From Zygnema cylindricum (Eukaryota > Streptophyta > Zygnematophyceae > Zygnematales > Zygnemataceae): a DNA stretch of 64,000 bases. Position 1 is the first letter of the stretch. Each line of letters opens with the position of its first letter. The notes under the pieces are model-generated. The model saw nothing but the letters and a program-made list of their open reading frames with translations. It searched no databases and was not told where the DNA came from. Positions 21,901 through 34,284 of the stretch are shown here, piece by piece. A program made the translations under genes and the position numbers. The stretch spans positions 25,510-89,509 of the forward strand of contig JBBHKE010000049.1 of assembly GCA_037447655.1 (NCBI GenBank), read 5' to 3'.

Positions 21901-23562
21901 GAGAAGTAGCAAAAGATTGCAGGAAAAACAGGTTAATAACAAGGTAACAAAACTATCTCATTAAGATGAACCTCAAACTTATGGAAAGGCGATGACTTGC
22001 CCAGAAAGAAACCGGTGGAAGACAGCTATAAATGAGGAGATGGCCTCAATTATGGCAGCCGATACTTAGGAGCTGGTGGACTGTCCACCTAACCAAAAAC
22101 CAATCGGTTGTAAGTGGGTTTTCAAATTAAAACTGAACTCGGATAACACCATTTAGCGTTACAAAGCCCGATTAGTGGCAAAAGGATTTACACAGAAAGA
22201 AGGAATCGACTATGAGGAAACCTTTTCCCTGGTGGTCAGATTTCCCTCCGTCCGCATACTTCTCAGTCTAACAGGAGCTTAAGACAAGGAGGTGCACCAG
22301 ATGGACATCAACAGAGCCTTTTTGCATGGAGAATTGGAAGAGGAGATCTTCATGCGACAACTCGAAGGATTTGTGGAGGGAGGAGAGGAGAGTAAGGTAT
22401 GCCGGTTGATTAAATCCCTTTACGGTTTGAAACATGCGCCTTGATAGTGGAATAAGAAACTTGATGATTTTCTTACCGGTCTGGGATATATCGGGATCAG
22501 CTCAGATCACTCAATCTATGTTTTTGAAGATGAGGGAGGTATTATATGTATTGCAATTTATGTTGATGATTTGCTTGTTTTAAGTAAATCAATGGAAAAA
22601 ATTAATAAACTAAAAACCGATCTTAAGGAGAGATTTGAAATGAAGGATATAGGGGAAGCAAAATATATTTTGGGAATTCAAGTAGAAAGAGACCGAAAAA
22701 GAAAGATTATAAGATTGACTCAAAAGGAAACAATAGGGAACATGCTTGAAAAATTTCAGATGGATAAAGCTAATAGTTGTACAACTCCAATGGAGTTAAA
22801 GAAGGGAAGTGAGGGGAGTGAGGAATGAGTCATAGTCTTAGACGAGGAATTATCTATTGAAAAACAGAAGTTCATGAAGACTATTCCTTACAGGCAAGTA
22901 GTGGGAAGTCTAATCTATTTTATGAATTGTACCCGGCCGGATTTAGCAGCAACTATAGGAGTGTTGAGTTGAAGTCTAAATGCTCTCACTAAGAGGGATT
23001 AGGAGGCAACTAAGATAGTCCTTAGATATATGATAGGAACTAGGGATTTATGGTTGCATTTGGGTGGGGGGAATACTGACATTGCTACATGGAGTGATGC
23101 CAGTTATGGTGATGCTCCGATGAGGAGATGTACTTCTGGATATGTATTATATGTGGGTGATGGGGCTTGCTGTTGGAGTAGCAAATATCAAAAGGTTATT
23201 GCTTAGTCCACCATGGAGGCTGAGTATATGGCATCTTGCTCTACTGTAAATGAATTGATGAGGGTCATGTCTTTGCTTGGTGAGCCCGGTCACCTTAAGA
23301 GTGGTGTGCAGAAAATATTGTGATAATCAGGCAGCAATCGCAATTTCTGCCAATCCTAAACATCATTTTAAAGCCAAACACATGGACAATAGACTCAACT
23401 TTGTTAGAGAGAAAGCAGAAAACAAAATAATTAGTTTAGAGTACTGACCAGATAGCGAAATGGTAGCAGATATGATGACCAAACCTGTGCCTTCCCCTAA
23501 GCTTATTTTTTGTAGGGAGAAGTGTGGTCTAAAATTAAAGAGTGACTAGAAAATAAGGGGAG
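21901..23562 (+). pseudogene. Element F reverse transcriptase and RNase H remnant
   Basis: RT blocks run from NRWKTAINEEMASIMAADT (about 22010) through [19 protein letters not shown], with stops near 21963, 22067, 22155, 22279 and 22443. The catalytic IAIYVDDLLVLSK (22551-22590) is intact within the open piece beginning at 22571. RNase H (TWSDASYGDAPMRRCTSGY, CWSSKYQKVIA) follows with a stop near 23206. A conserved purine tract aaaataaggggag ends at 23562. Confidence 0.85.
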
Positions 23563-25490
23563 TGTATAAATTAATGGTTCCTTTTTATGTATTTTCTAGG
23601 TCTCAATTAAAATACAGAAAGAAGCCGAGGCAGTTTATCTCTAACTTCTCTCTCCAACTCCCACACGTGTTGTAGTCAATGGGAAGTTGGAGTGGAAGCT
23701 AGAGCCATGGCTGCCTAGGCTATCTAGAGATTTACGGGAAATAGGTTGATTTATTTCCCGGTTTATTTACTAAAACCATTCGCGTTAGAACCAGGATTTG
23801 ATCTAGGTACCCACGGAGATAGATAGCCGGTAGCCGGTAGTCCTAGCCGTTAAGTCTAAATCCAACGATACATAATATAGGGTTTGATGATTAATTATAT
23901 ATAATTACGTTGGACAAATCATTTATCTACAACTGCGTACAGGATACATAGATCCAGTTATGTAAAGGTACATTAAAGGTATGGACAAGGAATAAGTACC
24001 GCGCATTTGTTTCGATAGCAAAACGAATACTGCGCAAGTATTTATTACGGCTACGATTAAATATGCATTTAATCGGACAACCGGAATGTATGCCGAGATC
24101 GCGGAAGAGGATTTCAGCGGTTTGTGGTCATCGCCACATCGGATGACACGTGGCAAAAAGACATTGGATCGCGGCATCTCCGGGGATTAAATGAGGGAAT
24201 CCGGATATACCACTTGTCGATATTTCAGACATGTCGTACAGTATTCGTACAGAAAGTACACCGGCAACTGTACTTTTGTGTATGGAGGAGTAATATGACT
24301 GGTCCGTACATCAGTAGATAGAGTTTGTGAGTGAGATAGGACTTTGGAAAAAATGGTAGATAGGACTTTCTCTCCCAGAGAACTTTTGTACAAAAGGTCA
24401 ACTTTAACCCTCCATTACTTTATGTTGTTTTTAAGAAAGCTTTAGTCCTCTCTATGCCTCAGCTGTGAGGGAGAGAGAGCTGTTAAGGACTTAAGTTATT
24501 TTTGGTTGAGTTCGGTTCAGTACTTACCAAAATTAGTGTGACAGTGAAGTTGGGAGTTCACGGTTCATTCACACTTGGGACACGCGTCGTCACTTGTGAG
24601 AAATGCGTGAGTATATGTCCTCCGTGGACGTACGGAAATTCGGCAGGACCACGGGAATTCGTGAAGTCAATTCTACTGTCCCAAATCCTTTAATCGAGCG
24701 GTTGACAGCCGCCGCCAACAAATACTGACGAGGCGTGACTAGATCAATATCGGCGAGACTAGATCACTATCACTTTACGTTGTCTGAACTTCCGTGTAAA
24801 TATTTGGTAGAACATAATTTTGTATGTAGTGAATTAGTTGTTTAGTGTTGAGAATGTGGTTTATGTCATACCTTCAGTACACGGGAATACTCACAGTATT
24901 TGTTGTGTTAGAATGTTAGATGTACGGCTGGAATACCTCCGTACAGCTAAGTGTAGTTTCGGTCTATAGAAGTAGGACTTAGTGAATTTGATTCATTAGG
25001 AACAAATGATATGAAAACTGTACACTCAGTTTTATGTAATTTCATTTCTTCATATCTACAAAATCTATAAGCGGAATTCTTTGAAATTTTGTGTGTGTGT
25101 TTTTGTTTATGTTATATACACTGTGGTAAATTTTCAGGAATATTAGGTTCTTTTTCTGAAAGTTAAAGTCTGTCAAAGTTGCTGTTCAGCCATCGGTATT
25201 TGTGGAAGCTTCCTCTTTTGATTTGTTATACGATGACTACTGCTGCATCTTCTTCATCTTCAGTGCCAACAGTTGTCTCAGAACAACACTTACTGCTCAA
25301 AGGAGCAAATCTAGAGATTCTTTTTGCTATCAACTCAGGGGAGTCTTGCCTTAACAGGGGTGAAGGTGGTCAGAGTTTTTGTTTGCCAGGGTGGCAGAAA
25401 TTCTTGCTGAAACACAAAGGGGTGAGGGTTATCCTAGATGCTTCTTGGAAGCTGTCCACTCTGAGGACTTATGGAGGTCTCAGAGTTTGA
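23563..25490 (+). repeat. Element F 3' LTR, interrupted by a solo LTR
   Basis: It starts TGTATAAATTAATGG after the purine tract, runs to about 24422, and resumes at 25289 (cttactgctcaaagg) to end ...cagagtttga at 25490. Without the insertion it is close to the 1059 bp of the 5' copy. The T-arm-like stretch at 23792-23808 is partly eroded compared with 19389-19405. Confidence 0.88.
24423..25288 (+). repeat. Solo LTR 3, related to the element N family
   Basis: 866 bp with termini TGTTGTTTTT...AGAACAACA, inserted in the family LTR between ccattactt and cttactgctc. The flanks CTTTA and CTTAC are an imperfect 5-bp duplication. It shares gtacggctggaat(g)cctccgtac and nearby blocks with the LTRs of element N but is clearly divergent from them. 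Confidence 0.8.
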
Positions 25491-25495
25491 AGTGC

Positions 25496-25810
25496 AGTAC
25501 ATCAGTAGATAGAGTTTTAGAGAGAGATACGACTTAGAAAAAATTGGTAGATATGACCTACTATCCCACAGAGCTTCTATACTACAGGTCAACTTCGACC
25601 CTCTATAACTTATTGCTTATGGAAACATATTCAGAGATTTTTTTTGCTATCGACTCACGGGAGTCTTGCCTTTCCAAGGGTGAAGGTGGTCTGAGTTTTT
25701 GTCTGCCAATGTGGCAGTTATTCTTGCCGAAACACAAAGGGGTTAGGGTTATCCTAGAGTCTTTGTGTGAGCTGCCTACTCTAACGACCTATAGAGGTCT
25801 CAGAGTTGCA
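25496..25810 (+). repeat. Element G 5' LTR, second part
   Basis: It continues the LTR interrupted at 19160 (agtacatcagtagatagagtt) and ends ...ctcagagttgca. It is followed by a decayed primer site, GATTATTGTCCCACC (25811-25825), which keeps 12 of the 15 bases of the H site. Confidence 0.83.
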
Positions 25811-28800
25811 GATTATTGTCCCACCATCTAGGGTGCCCATATTCAATGGAGCTGGCTTCATATACTAGGAAAGTATGATGACAGGAGCTCTATGTGAGAA
25901 ACGGTTTCGCGGAATAGTGAGTGGACGGAGGAAGCATCCATCAAGTCTTGGGATACCTCCAAGGTTTACAGGAGGCACATTCACTAGTAATGCAGATCCA
26001 TCTTCAACGGAGGAGACAAAGGAAAGGGAGGTGGTGGACGTAGGAAAGGAGAAGGAGACGGTCACACTAATAGCAACCTGTTGGGTATTTATGTCACCTA
26101 TTTGAGGAACGAGGAGAATGATATCGATACCTGGGACTATAACAATATGGTTGCTAAGCACTTCATCCTCGACCATCTTACTCAAGGGTTTGCATCTCCC
26201 AATTTACATGTAGAGAGGGCATCCGATATTTGGATGGCTCTCATAGAGATGTACCGAAGTGGTACAGTTCAAGAACAACAGTTGGGTGATCAAAAAATAA
26301 AAGAGTATGTATACAAAGGGGGAAAGATGTTGGATTTTTGCAATGAGCTTGCTACAATTTTCATGGAACTGGAGAGTGCTGGAAAAGTATTTAGCGAAAA
26401 AGAAAATGTTAATTGTTTATTGATGAAGTTACCCGATGAGTTCGAGAACATAATCAACCGTGTGTAGGACTTGTCGGACTCAAGATGGATTTGGAATTCA
26501 GTGATAGGGATGATTCTCGTTCGGGAAAATACGATTGAGATTCGAAGGTGAGGAAAGAGTGGGCAAGCTTTGGCAACTGTGACCGATTGAAGGAACAATG
26601 ATTCTCGGAAAAAGGTTAAAAATTATCGAGGGGAGGGGCAGAAAAATCAGACCGAGGAGTTCGGACCAAGGACTCTCAAAGGTTTCTACCATTTTTGTAA
26701 AAAACCCAGGCACTATATGGCTGAAGGCACTAAGTATACCGAGTAGCGGTTAAAGGAGGGGCAGAGCGGTGGACCCCCGAGAGGAAAGAAAAAGGCCCTT
26801 GTGACAGAGGTACATGAGGCAAAATCCGAGGAGGAGGACGATGAATTCTATTGGATGAGGAGTTGGAAGCGAAAAACGAAATCGAAATTCCACGAAAGCA
26901 CAAATATGCTTTCGGTGAATTGAAAGGTGAAGCAAGCTTGATTATAGACTCACGTGCATCCATGCATATGTGTAAAGATAAACACCTGTTCACAAAGATA
27001 AAAAAAGATTGCCACCGTAGAGATATAGTACGGGGATGGGAGGATAGTCACTACTACTCTTGTAGGATATGTAGATCTAAAAGTGTTAGTAGAAGGAAAG
27101 ACATCCATAGTTATATTCTTTGATGTATTGTATATTCCAGAGCTGAATAAAAACCTCATCTCTACGTCTGTATTAGATGATAAGGGTTTTGATGTTAACA
27201 TTAGGAAAGGAGTCTTTACTACTAGTTTTGAGGAGGAAGTTTATTATACTGCTGAAAAAGGTAGCCAAGGGATGTTTAGGCTGATTTTAAGCAATAAAAA
27301 GCAGAAACATTATTATTCCGGTGTTCATGATATAATGTTGTGGCATAAGAGGCTTGGTCATGTGAATCTAGATAAGTTAAGAGAGATGAAAAATATGGGA
27401 GTGGTTGAAGGAATTCAGTTCGGTGAGAGTGAGAATCTTAGTGATTCTAGTGGATGTGCTCAAGGTAAAGCACACAGGTTACCCTTCCCACATACTGCCA
27501 CATATAAGGGAGAAAATATTTTAAATTTAGTACACACAGATATTTGGGGTCCAGCCAGAGTGCCATCATCCAGGGGGAAGAGATTTATGATGACTATCAC
27601 CAAAGATTGGTCTTGGTATTCAAGGGTGTATTTTTTGAAAAATATGTTAGAGGCTCAGGGGTGTTTTAAGCAATATAAAGCATGGAGTGAAAAACTCCAT
27701 GAAACCTCAATGAAGAGAGTAAGGAGTGACAATAGTGGAGAGTATACCTCTAACCAGTTTCAAGACTTTTTGAGAGAAGATGGAGTGCAACACCAAAAGA
27801 TAGTTCCTGAAAATCTTGAGAAAAATGGTGTAGCTGAAAGATGAAATAGAACACTGAGTGATAGTGCTACGAGTATGCTGTCAGATAAGAAAATAGGAAA
27901 GAAGTTTTGGGCCGAAGCAATGAACTGTGCAAATTATCTCAAGAATAGATTTCTTACTTCTGTTATAAAAGGTTAAACTCCTTATGAGAAATGGACCGAC
28001 CGGAAACCAGACATATCTCACTTAAAGGTTTTCGGCAATCAAGTATTCATCCTAGATATAGATCGGTCTAATTGGAAGCTAGATCCTAAAGGAAAACCAG
28101 GATACTTATTAGGATATGACGAGGATGTTAAAGGATATAGAGTTTATGATCTAAAAAGGGAAGATATAATCTTAGTAAAGCATCTAGTAGTTATGGATGA
28201 AGGAATGTCTGTGGATCCTTTCAAGTATACAAAATCAGTAAAAATCAGATTTGAGTCAGAAAATTCCGATGAATTTGAGCTTCCTAACTATCCCGGTTTT
28301 AGAGAAGATGACATTCTTGCAAGGTCAAATCAGACCGAAAAAAACTCGGCTGTGGAAACTCCATTGACAACTCTACCCAAAGCGGAAGATGTGGTGGAAA
28401 TTGATTAGGAATCAAGGGAGAGGGGAGAAGCCGAGATTGTTTGAAAGAACCCACGAGAACCATCTATTCGGGCCACTGATTTTGAGAGGGGAAGGAGAAG
28501 TTGCAAAAGATTGCAAGAAAAACAAGTTAATACCAAGGTAACAAAGCTATCTGATCAAGATGAACCTCAAACTTTTGGAGAGGCGATGACTTGTCCAGAA
28601 AGGAACCGGTGGAAGATAGCCATCAATGAGGAGATGGCCTCAATTATGGCAGCTGATACTTGGGAGCTGGTGTATTCTCCACCTAACCGAAAACCAATCG
28701 GTCGTTAGTGGGTCTTCAAATTAAAACTGAACCCAGATAACATCATTGAGCTTTACAAAGCCCGATTAGTGGCAAAAGGATTTACACACAAAGAAAGAAT

Positions 28801-28892
28801 CGACTATGAGGAAACTTTTGCCCCGCTTGTCAGATTTCCCTCCGTCCCCATACTTCTCAGTCTGGCAGCAGCGGAGGCCATGGAGGTGCACA
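25811..28892 (+). pseudogene. Element G gag, protease, integrase and RT start
   Basis: Gag capsid-like region at 26081-26467 (TWDYNNMVAKHFILDHLTQG, then YVYKGGKMLDFCNELATIFM). The zinc knuckle near 26685 is lost (YHFCKKPGHYMAEG, two Cys replaced). The protease at 26930-27300 has DSRAS where DSGAS is expected. The long open piece 27083-27844 (253 codons) covers protease end and integrase: MLWHKRLGHVNLDKLREMKN, VHTDIWGPARVPS, RSDNSGEYTSNQF and NLEKNGVAER, so all three catalytic acidic residues are present. A TGA ends it at 27842. Integrase tail, linker and the first RT blocks (EEMASIMAADTWELV, DYEETFAPLVRFPS) follow in pieces to 28892. Confidence 0.87.
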
Positions 28893-29936
28893 ACTTAAAA
28901 ATAATAGATTTCTAGAGTATTTTCTAGGTTTAATATGTTAGTATAAAATAAAAAGAAAAATGACGGACAGCCTACCTCCACCTCCTCTCTCTAGCCCCCA
29001 TACTTGTTGTAGTTACTGAAAGAGAGAGAGAGAGGTTGATCCATGGCTGCGTTAGTTCAAAAAGGCAGTTATTTTTAGTAGGTTACTAAAAATTATACCT
29101 GACGGACCCAGGATTTGATCGCGATACCTTCGGTTCGTCAAGTTGGCCGATAGCGATAGCTTTATCCTTTTAGACTAGTACCAATGCTAAATGCTATAGT
29201 ATGTGATAGATATATATATATATATCTTTAAGGAGGAAGACATTCATTTAACTAAAACTATATACGGCTTGCATAGATACAGTTTTATGAAAGTACAAAG
29301 TACCACACTTTTTCAAAACGAATACCATCATTTTATTTTGACGGCGAAACAAATATCGCGCAAGTATTTATAACGGCAAAGATTGCGTCTCGCTGCGAAT
29401 CCAACGGTGCACATCATCGCCAGAATCCCGAAGTGGTCACTTTGGCGTTTTGTGACGTGGCATGACCAAGAGCCACGTGGAGAGATGACATTCGGTCATA
29501 GGAATTCTGAGGAATGTACGGACGAGTGAAAAGCAGACACGCGTCCGCTTAATAGCCTTGTCATACATAGGCCGTAGAAAAGGTACACCGGCAGTAGTAC
29601 TTTTTAGTACCGTACCGTAATCTGATTGATCCGTACTTCAGTAGATAGAAGTTATTAGAGGGAATCAGGACTTAGAAAATTTTGGTAGGTAGTCACCTCT
29701 CCCTTTAAGAGTTAGTACAAATTGGCATTTTTACTGCCTTATAACTTATCGGCTGGTTGGCCGTTTTTAGTGATTCTTTTTGCTACAGACTCAAGGGAGT
29801 ACTGGCTGCACAAGGGTGCAGTCAAACTGTCATTTTGCCTTCCTGGACAGCAGTGGTTGTGGCTTGAAGTGGGTTAGTTAAATACTATCTAGAGGCTTGC
29901 TGTATTTTGTGGTCCAATGGAGGACAGAGAATTGCA
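28893..29936 (+). repeat. Element H 5' LTR
   Basis: It aligns along its length with 34285-35329 but its start reads ACTTAAAAATAATAG instead of TGTTGAAAATAATAG. It contains an inverted pair of ACGTGGC motifs (29455-29461 and 29472-29478), an (AT)n run near 29209-29225 and a tRNA-like antisense hairpin at about 29100-29140. Confidence 0.9.
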
Positions 29937-29951
29937 GGTTATGGGCCCACC
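29937..29951 (+). promoter_or_regulatory. Primer binding site of element H
   Basis: GGTTATGGGCCCACC follows the LTR end ...ttgca directly. The core GGTTATGGGCCCA is complementary to the anticodon stem-loop of initiator tRNA-Met, as in Drosophila copia. The same bases begin the gag reading (VMGPPSRVP). Confidence 0.82.
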
Positions 29952-30935
29952 CTCTAGGGTGCCCACCTTTAATAGATCTGGGTTCATCTATTGGGAAGCC
30001 ATGATGATGGGAGCTTTGTGAGAAAAACGATACTGGGATATCGTCTGTGGACAAATGAAACGTCCACCTTCCGGAACTCCACCTGGATTTGGAGGAGTAA
30101 GGTTTCCTAAAGCAACGGTTGCCTGAGCGGAGGAGGTAGATGATGGGGACAGCAGTGTGTCGGAGAAGGGAAAAGGGAAGGAGACACCCTTTACTCCTAT
30201 TGCCACTGTACCGGGAGCGACGACCGTGAAGACCGCGGAGAACGATACTCAAATGTGGGAGGATGTAAACATGGCTGCCAAGAACTTCATTCTCAGTCAC
30301 CTCATTCAAGCTTTGGCCACTCCTCATCTTCAAATTTACAAGGCAGAGGAGTTGTGGGTGAGTTTGGTGGTAATTTCTAGAGCTGGAACTATTCACGAGC
30401 TCCAATTTGCTGAGCAAAAGCTAGTGAGTTACACTTACAAAGGAGGAAAGATGTTAGATTACTGTAATGATCTTTCTTGTTTGTATATGGAGATGGAAAG
30501 TGCCGGTGGACAGGTACAATGATACTCAAAGTTAACACTCTTATCATGAAACTACCAGATGAGTTCCAAAACATAGTGTATCGAGTACAAGAAATGCCTG
30601 ATAGTCATAGAAATGGAACATAGTGGTCATGATGATACTTGTGCAGGAAAACACAATGTAGATTAGAAGAGGAGGGAAGAGCATTCAAGCTCTAGCAGCA
30701 GAAGGGGATTAATGGGGGAAATATCCGAAGAAACCTTACAAAGGGCAAAGAGATCATTCTGGGGGGCCGAGGCCCCTAAAGGGTCTTTGTCATTTTTGCA
30801 AAAAGTCGGGACATTTCATCGCAGATTGTGTCAAGCTGTTGGAGCTGAGGCTCCAAGAGAATCGTAGAGGGGGTTTTTTCGGAGGGAAGAAAAATGCACT
30901 TGTGGTTACAAAACTGATTGGAGAAACCGAGGATG
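29937..30935 (+). pseudogene. Element H Gag
   Basis: The frame that starts in the primer site runs with TGA stops near 30019 and 30126, then an open piece 30157-30522 (MWEDVNMAAKNFILSHLIQA, then SYTYKGGKMLDYCNDLSCLY). After a further frame break, a perfect zinc knuckle CHFCKKSGHFIADC lies near 30787-30828. The capsid-like part matches the Gag of copia elements (UBN2/DUF4219 type). It would package the RNA. Confidence 0.82.
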
Positions 30936-32740
30936 AGTCATCTGAGGAGGATGGGGAGCTTCTTATTGACGAGAGCCTGGAGGAGAAGAAGATCCCTTAA
31001 AGACAAAAGTGTGCCCTTAGAGCAATTCGAGAAGCTCCACAGGAAGGATGGATTATGGACTCAGGTGCATCCATGCATATGTGTCGTAATAAACAACTCT
31101 TCACTAAGCCAAGAAAGATCCCTACTGTAGAAATAGAGTATGGGGACGAGAGAGTGGTTACTAAAGATTTAGTGGGATCAATAGATCTGAAAGTCTTAGT
31201 GGAGGGTAAGACTTCTGTACTTACATTCTCAGATGTACTCTACATTCCACAGCTGAGTAAAAATCTTGTCTCTACGTCTGTGCTTGATGACAAAGAGTTT
31301 GATACTTTCACTAGAAAGGGAGTCTTTACAACTAAGATTGGGGATGAAATTTACTTCACGGCAGATAAGGGTAGCCAAGGAATGTTTAGGCTTAACCTGA
31401 GTAATTAAAAGAAGAATGCTTATTATGTTGGTGTTCCTAAGTTGATGATATGGCATAAGCGGTAAGGGCATGTGCACTTTGATAGGTTGAGAAATGAAAA
31501 ATCTTGGGGTAGTAGAAGGCATTCAATTTGGGGATAATGAAATGATATATGATGGTAGTGATTATGCTCAAGGTAAGGCTCACAGACTTCCCTTTCCCAA
31601 AGCCGCCACATATAGAGGTGAGAAAGTGTTAGACTTGGTCAGACTGATATTTGGGGACCAGCAAAAGTACCTTCGGTTGGAGGAAAGATGTTTATAATGA
31701 CAATAACCGATGACTGGTCTAGATACTCTAGAGTCTACTTTCTAAAAACAAAGTGTGAGGCATCAACTTACTTCAAATAATATAAAGCCTGGAGTGAGAA
31801 GTTGCATGAAACCCCTATTAAGGGTATAAGGAGTGATAATCGGGGGGAATATACCTCTAACTAGTTTGAGGAATATCTGAGAGATGAGGGAGTGCAGCAC
31901 CAAAAAATTGTACCATATAACCTGGAACAAATGGGGTAGCTAAAAGGTTGAATCGAACACTAAGAGATAGTGCATGTAGTATGTTAGCAGACAAGAAAAT
32001 AGGAAAGAGATTTTGGGCAGAAGCAATGAACTATGCCAACTACATTAATAATAAAGTCCTTACCTCAACTATAAAGGGAGTGACACCTTATGAGAGATGG
32101 GTTGGAAGGAAACCAGATATCTCACACCTTAAACTATTCGGTAGCCAAGTTTACAGTCTTCATACGTATAGGAAAAACTGGAAAAGTAGATGATAAGGGA
32201 AAACCTGGATACTTTGTGGGATATGATGAGGATGTTAAGAGATATAGAGTCTATGACTTAGCAAAGAAAGATATCATTCTGGTAAAACACTTAGTTGTCA
32301 TGGATGAAGGGAAGTCATTTGACCCCATCAAATATTCAAAGAAGATAAGAATCAGATTTGAGTCCGAAAGTGAAGAGAACTCGGTCATTCCTGAAAAGGA
32401 CATAAGTGAAACCGTGATTGCAGATTCAGGGGAGATCGAAGATACAAAGCCTCACTGGAAATCTCACATACCCCCATGGACTTCGAGGAGATAGAAGAAG
32501 CGAGACAAGAACCGACTTCCATGGACAGGGGAGCCGATGAGACAGTGAGAAGAAATCCAAGACTTCCATCCATTCCAGTTTCAGAGTTTGAAGGAGGAAG
32601 GATGAGCAGCAAAAGAATACAGGAAAAACAAACGTCTCATAAGGTAACTAAGCTATCTCACCCAAATGAGCCTCTGTCTTACTCAGAGGCATTGAATAGT
32701 CCAGAGAAATAAAGATGGATTAGAGCCATAATGATAAAAT
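30918..32740 (+). pseudogene. Element H protease and integrase
   Basis: The protease piece 31055-31408 starts MDSGASMHMC with the catalytic DSG intact and continues VEIEYGDERVVTKDLVGSID and TFSDVLYIPQLSKNLVSTSV. The GAG-pre-integrase and integrase core lie at 31430-31960 with frame breaks near 31407, 31465 and 31650. The third catalytic region is damaged (frameshift at about 31930). The C-terminal block at 31948-32193 carries DKKIGKRFWAEAMNYANYIN and TPYERWVGRKPDISHLKLFG. The linker runs to about 32740 (MDEGKSFDPIKYSKKIRIRF). Confidence 0.87.
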
Positions 32741-34271
32741 TGCTTCTATCATGGAAGCAAATACTTTGGAATTAGCAGATTTTCTTCTAGACAGAAAACC
32801 TATTGGGTGTAAATGGGTATTTAAACTAAAATTGAACCCAGATAATACCATTGAGAGATATAATGCTCGATTGGTAGCAAAGGGTTTTACTCAAAAAGAG
32901 GGGATTGACTATGAGGAGACCTTTGCTACAGTTGTTCGGTTCCCCTCAATAAAGATTCTCCTCAGTCTGGCAGCAGCGGAAGACATGGAAATCCACCAGA
33001 TGGACATTAAGACAGCTTTTCTTAATGGTGAGTTAAAAGAAGAAATTTTCATGAGGCAACCCGAGGGGTTCGTGGAAGAAGGAGAGGAGAGCAAAGTTTG
33101 CAGGCTCATAAAATGCTTATATGGACTGAAGCTGGATCCCCAATAGTGGAATAAGAAATGAGATGAGTTTCTCACCGATTTGGGATATATCCAGATCAGC
33201 TCTGACCATTCTATCTATATGTTTGAAGATGAGAATGGTGTCATTTTTATTGTAATTTATGTGGATGATCTGCTTTTGTTGATTAAGTCTTTGGAGAAGA
33301 TCAATAGGCTGAAGAAAGATCTTAAGAAAGATCTTAGGGGCAGATTTGATATGAAGGATTTAAGGGAGGCAAAATATATTTTAGGGATCCAAATGGAGAG
33401 AGATAAGGGGAAGAACATTATCAGATTTACTCAGAAAAAAGCAATAGGTAATATGCTTGAGAAATTCCAAATGGAAAATGCTAACAGTTGTACCACTCCC
33501 ATGGACTTGAAAAAAGTAAGTGATGGGAGTGTAGAAGGAGGAGTGATGATCTTAGACGATCAGATGAGTCTAGAGGAGAGAGAGTTCATGAAGTCTATTC
33601 CTTATAGACAGGTCGTAGGAAGCTTAATCTATTTTATGAACTGTACCAGGCCGGACATAGCGGCAGCAGTTGGAGTACTCAGTAGGAGTCTTAATGATCC
33701 TAGGAAGAGAGATTGGGAGGCAGCCAAGAGAGTCATGAGATATCTGGTGGGAACTAGAGAGTTATGGTTGCATTTGGGAGGGGAGCATACTGATATCACC
33801 ACTTGGAGTGACGCCAGTTATGGGGATGCACCTATGAGAAGATGCACTTCTGGATATGTTTTGTATGTGGGGGAAGGTGCTTGCTGTTGGAGCAGTAAGC
33901 AACAAAAGGTGGTTGCTCAGTCTACTATGGAGGCTGAGTATATGGCGTCGTGTTCTGCTGTAAAAGAACTAATGTGGGTGAAATCATTGTTACAAGAACT
34001 GGGATTTATGAAGGAGGGAGTGCATGAAATCTTTTGCGATAACCAAGCTGCAATTGCAATTGCAGCCAATCCAAAACACCATTTCAAAGCAAAACATATG
34101 GACATAAGATTAAGCTTTGTAAGAGTAAAAGTTGAAAATAAAATTTTTAATCTTGTGTATAGACCTGATGAAGAAATGGTGGCTGACATGATGACCAAAC
34201 CTGTGCCCTCTCCTAAATTAAAATATTGTCGGGAAAAATGCGGGTTTAAAGAAAAAATAAAATTAGACTAG
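32741..34271 (+). pseudogene. Element H reverse transcriptase and RNase H
   Basis: 32751-33146 holds the RT fingers ([40 protein letters not shown]). One stop and a short frame change near 33145-33165 separate it from 33180-34271, an open frame of 363 codons. That frame has the catalytic FIVIYVDDLLLL and the whole RNase H: TWSDASYGDAPMRRCTSGY, AQSTMEAEYMASCSAVKELM, FCDNQAAIAIAANPKHHFK, ending KEKIKLD. RNase H acidic residues (D, E, D) are present. It is the best preserved pol segment in the window. Confidence 0.9.
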
Positions 34272-34284
34272 AAAATAAGGGGAG
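34272..34284 (+). promoter_or_regulatory. Polypurine tract of element H
   Basis: gaaaataaggggag stands directly before the 3' LTR. The same tract precedes the 3' LTRs of A and F, and its complement precedes that of B. Confidence 0.75.

Larger units (their letters stand above)
19161..25490 (+). mobile_element. Element F: copia element inserted in the LTR of G
   Basis: 5' LTR 19161-20219, internal 20220-23562, 3' LTR 23563-25490 (itself interrupted by a solo LTR). The flanks are GGTGC (19156-19160) and AGTGC (25491-25495), a 5-bp target duplication with one mismatch. Gag is joined to the end of protease by an internal deletion near 20533, removing the zinc knuckle and protease active site. The pol domains are broken by several stops. 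Confidence 0.9.

Noticed and set aside
28888-28892. Target duplication of element H (GCACA versus GATAG at 35330)
   Set aside because: The flanks do not match; the first bases of the 5' LTR are eroded, so the duplication cannot be read, although the restored RT reading still supports the insertion.
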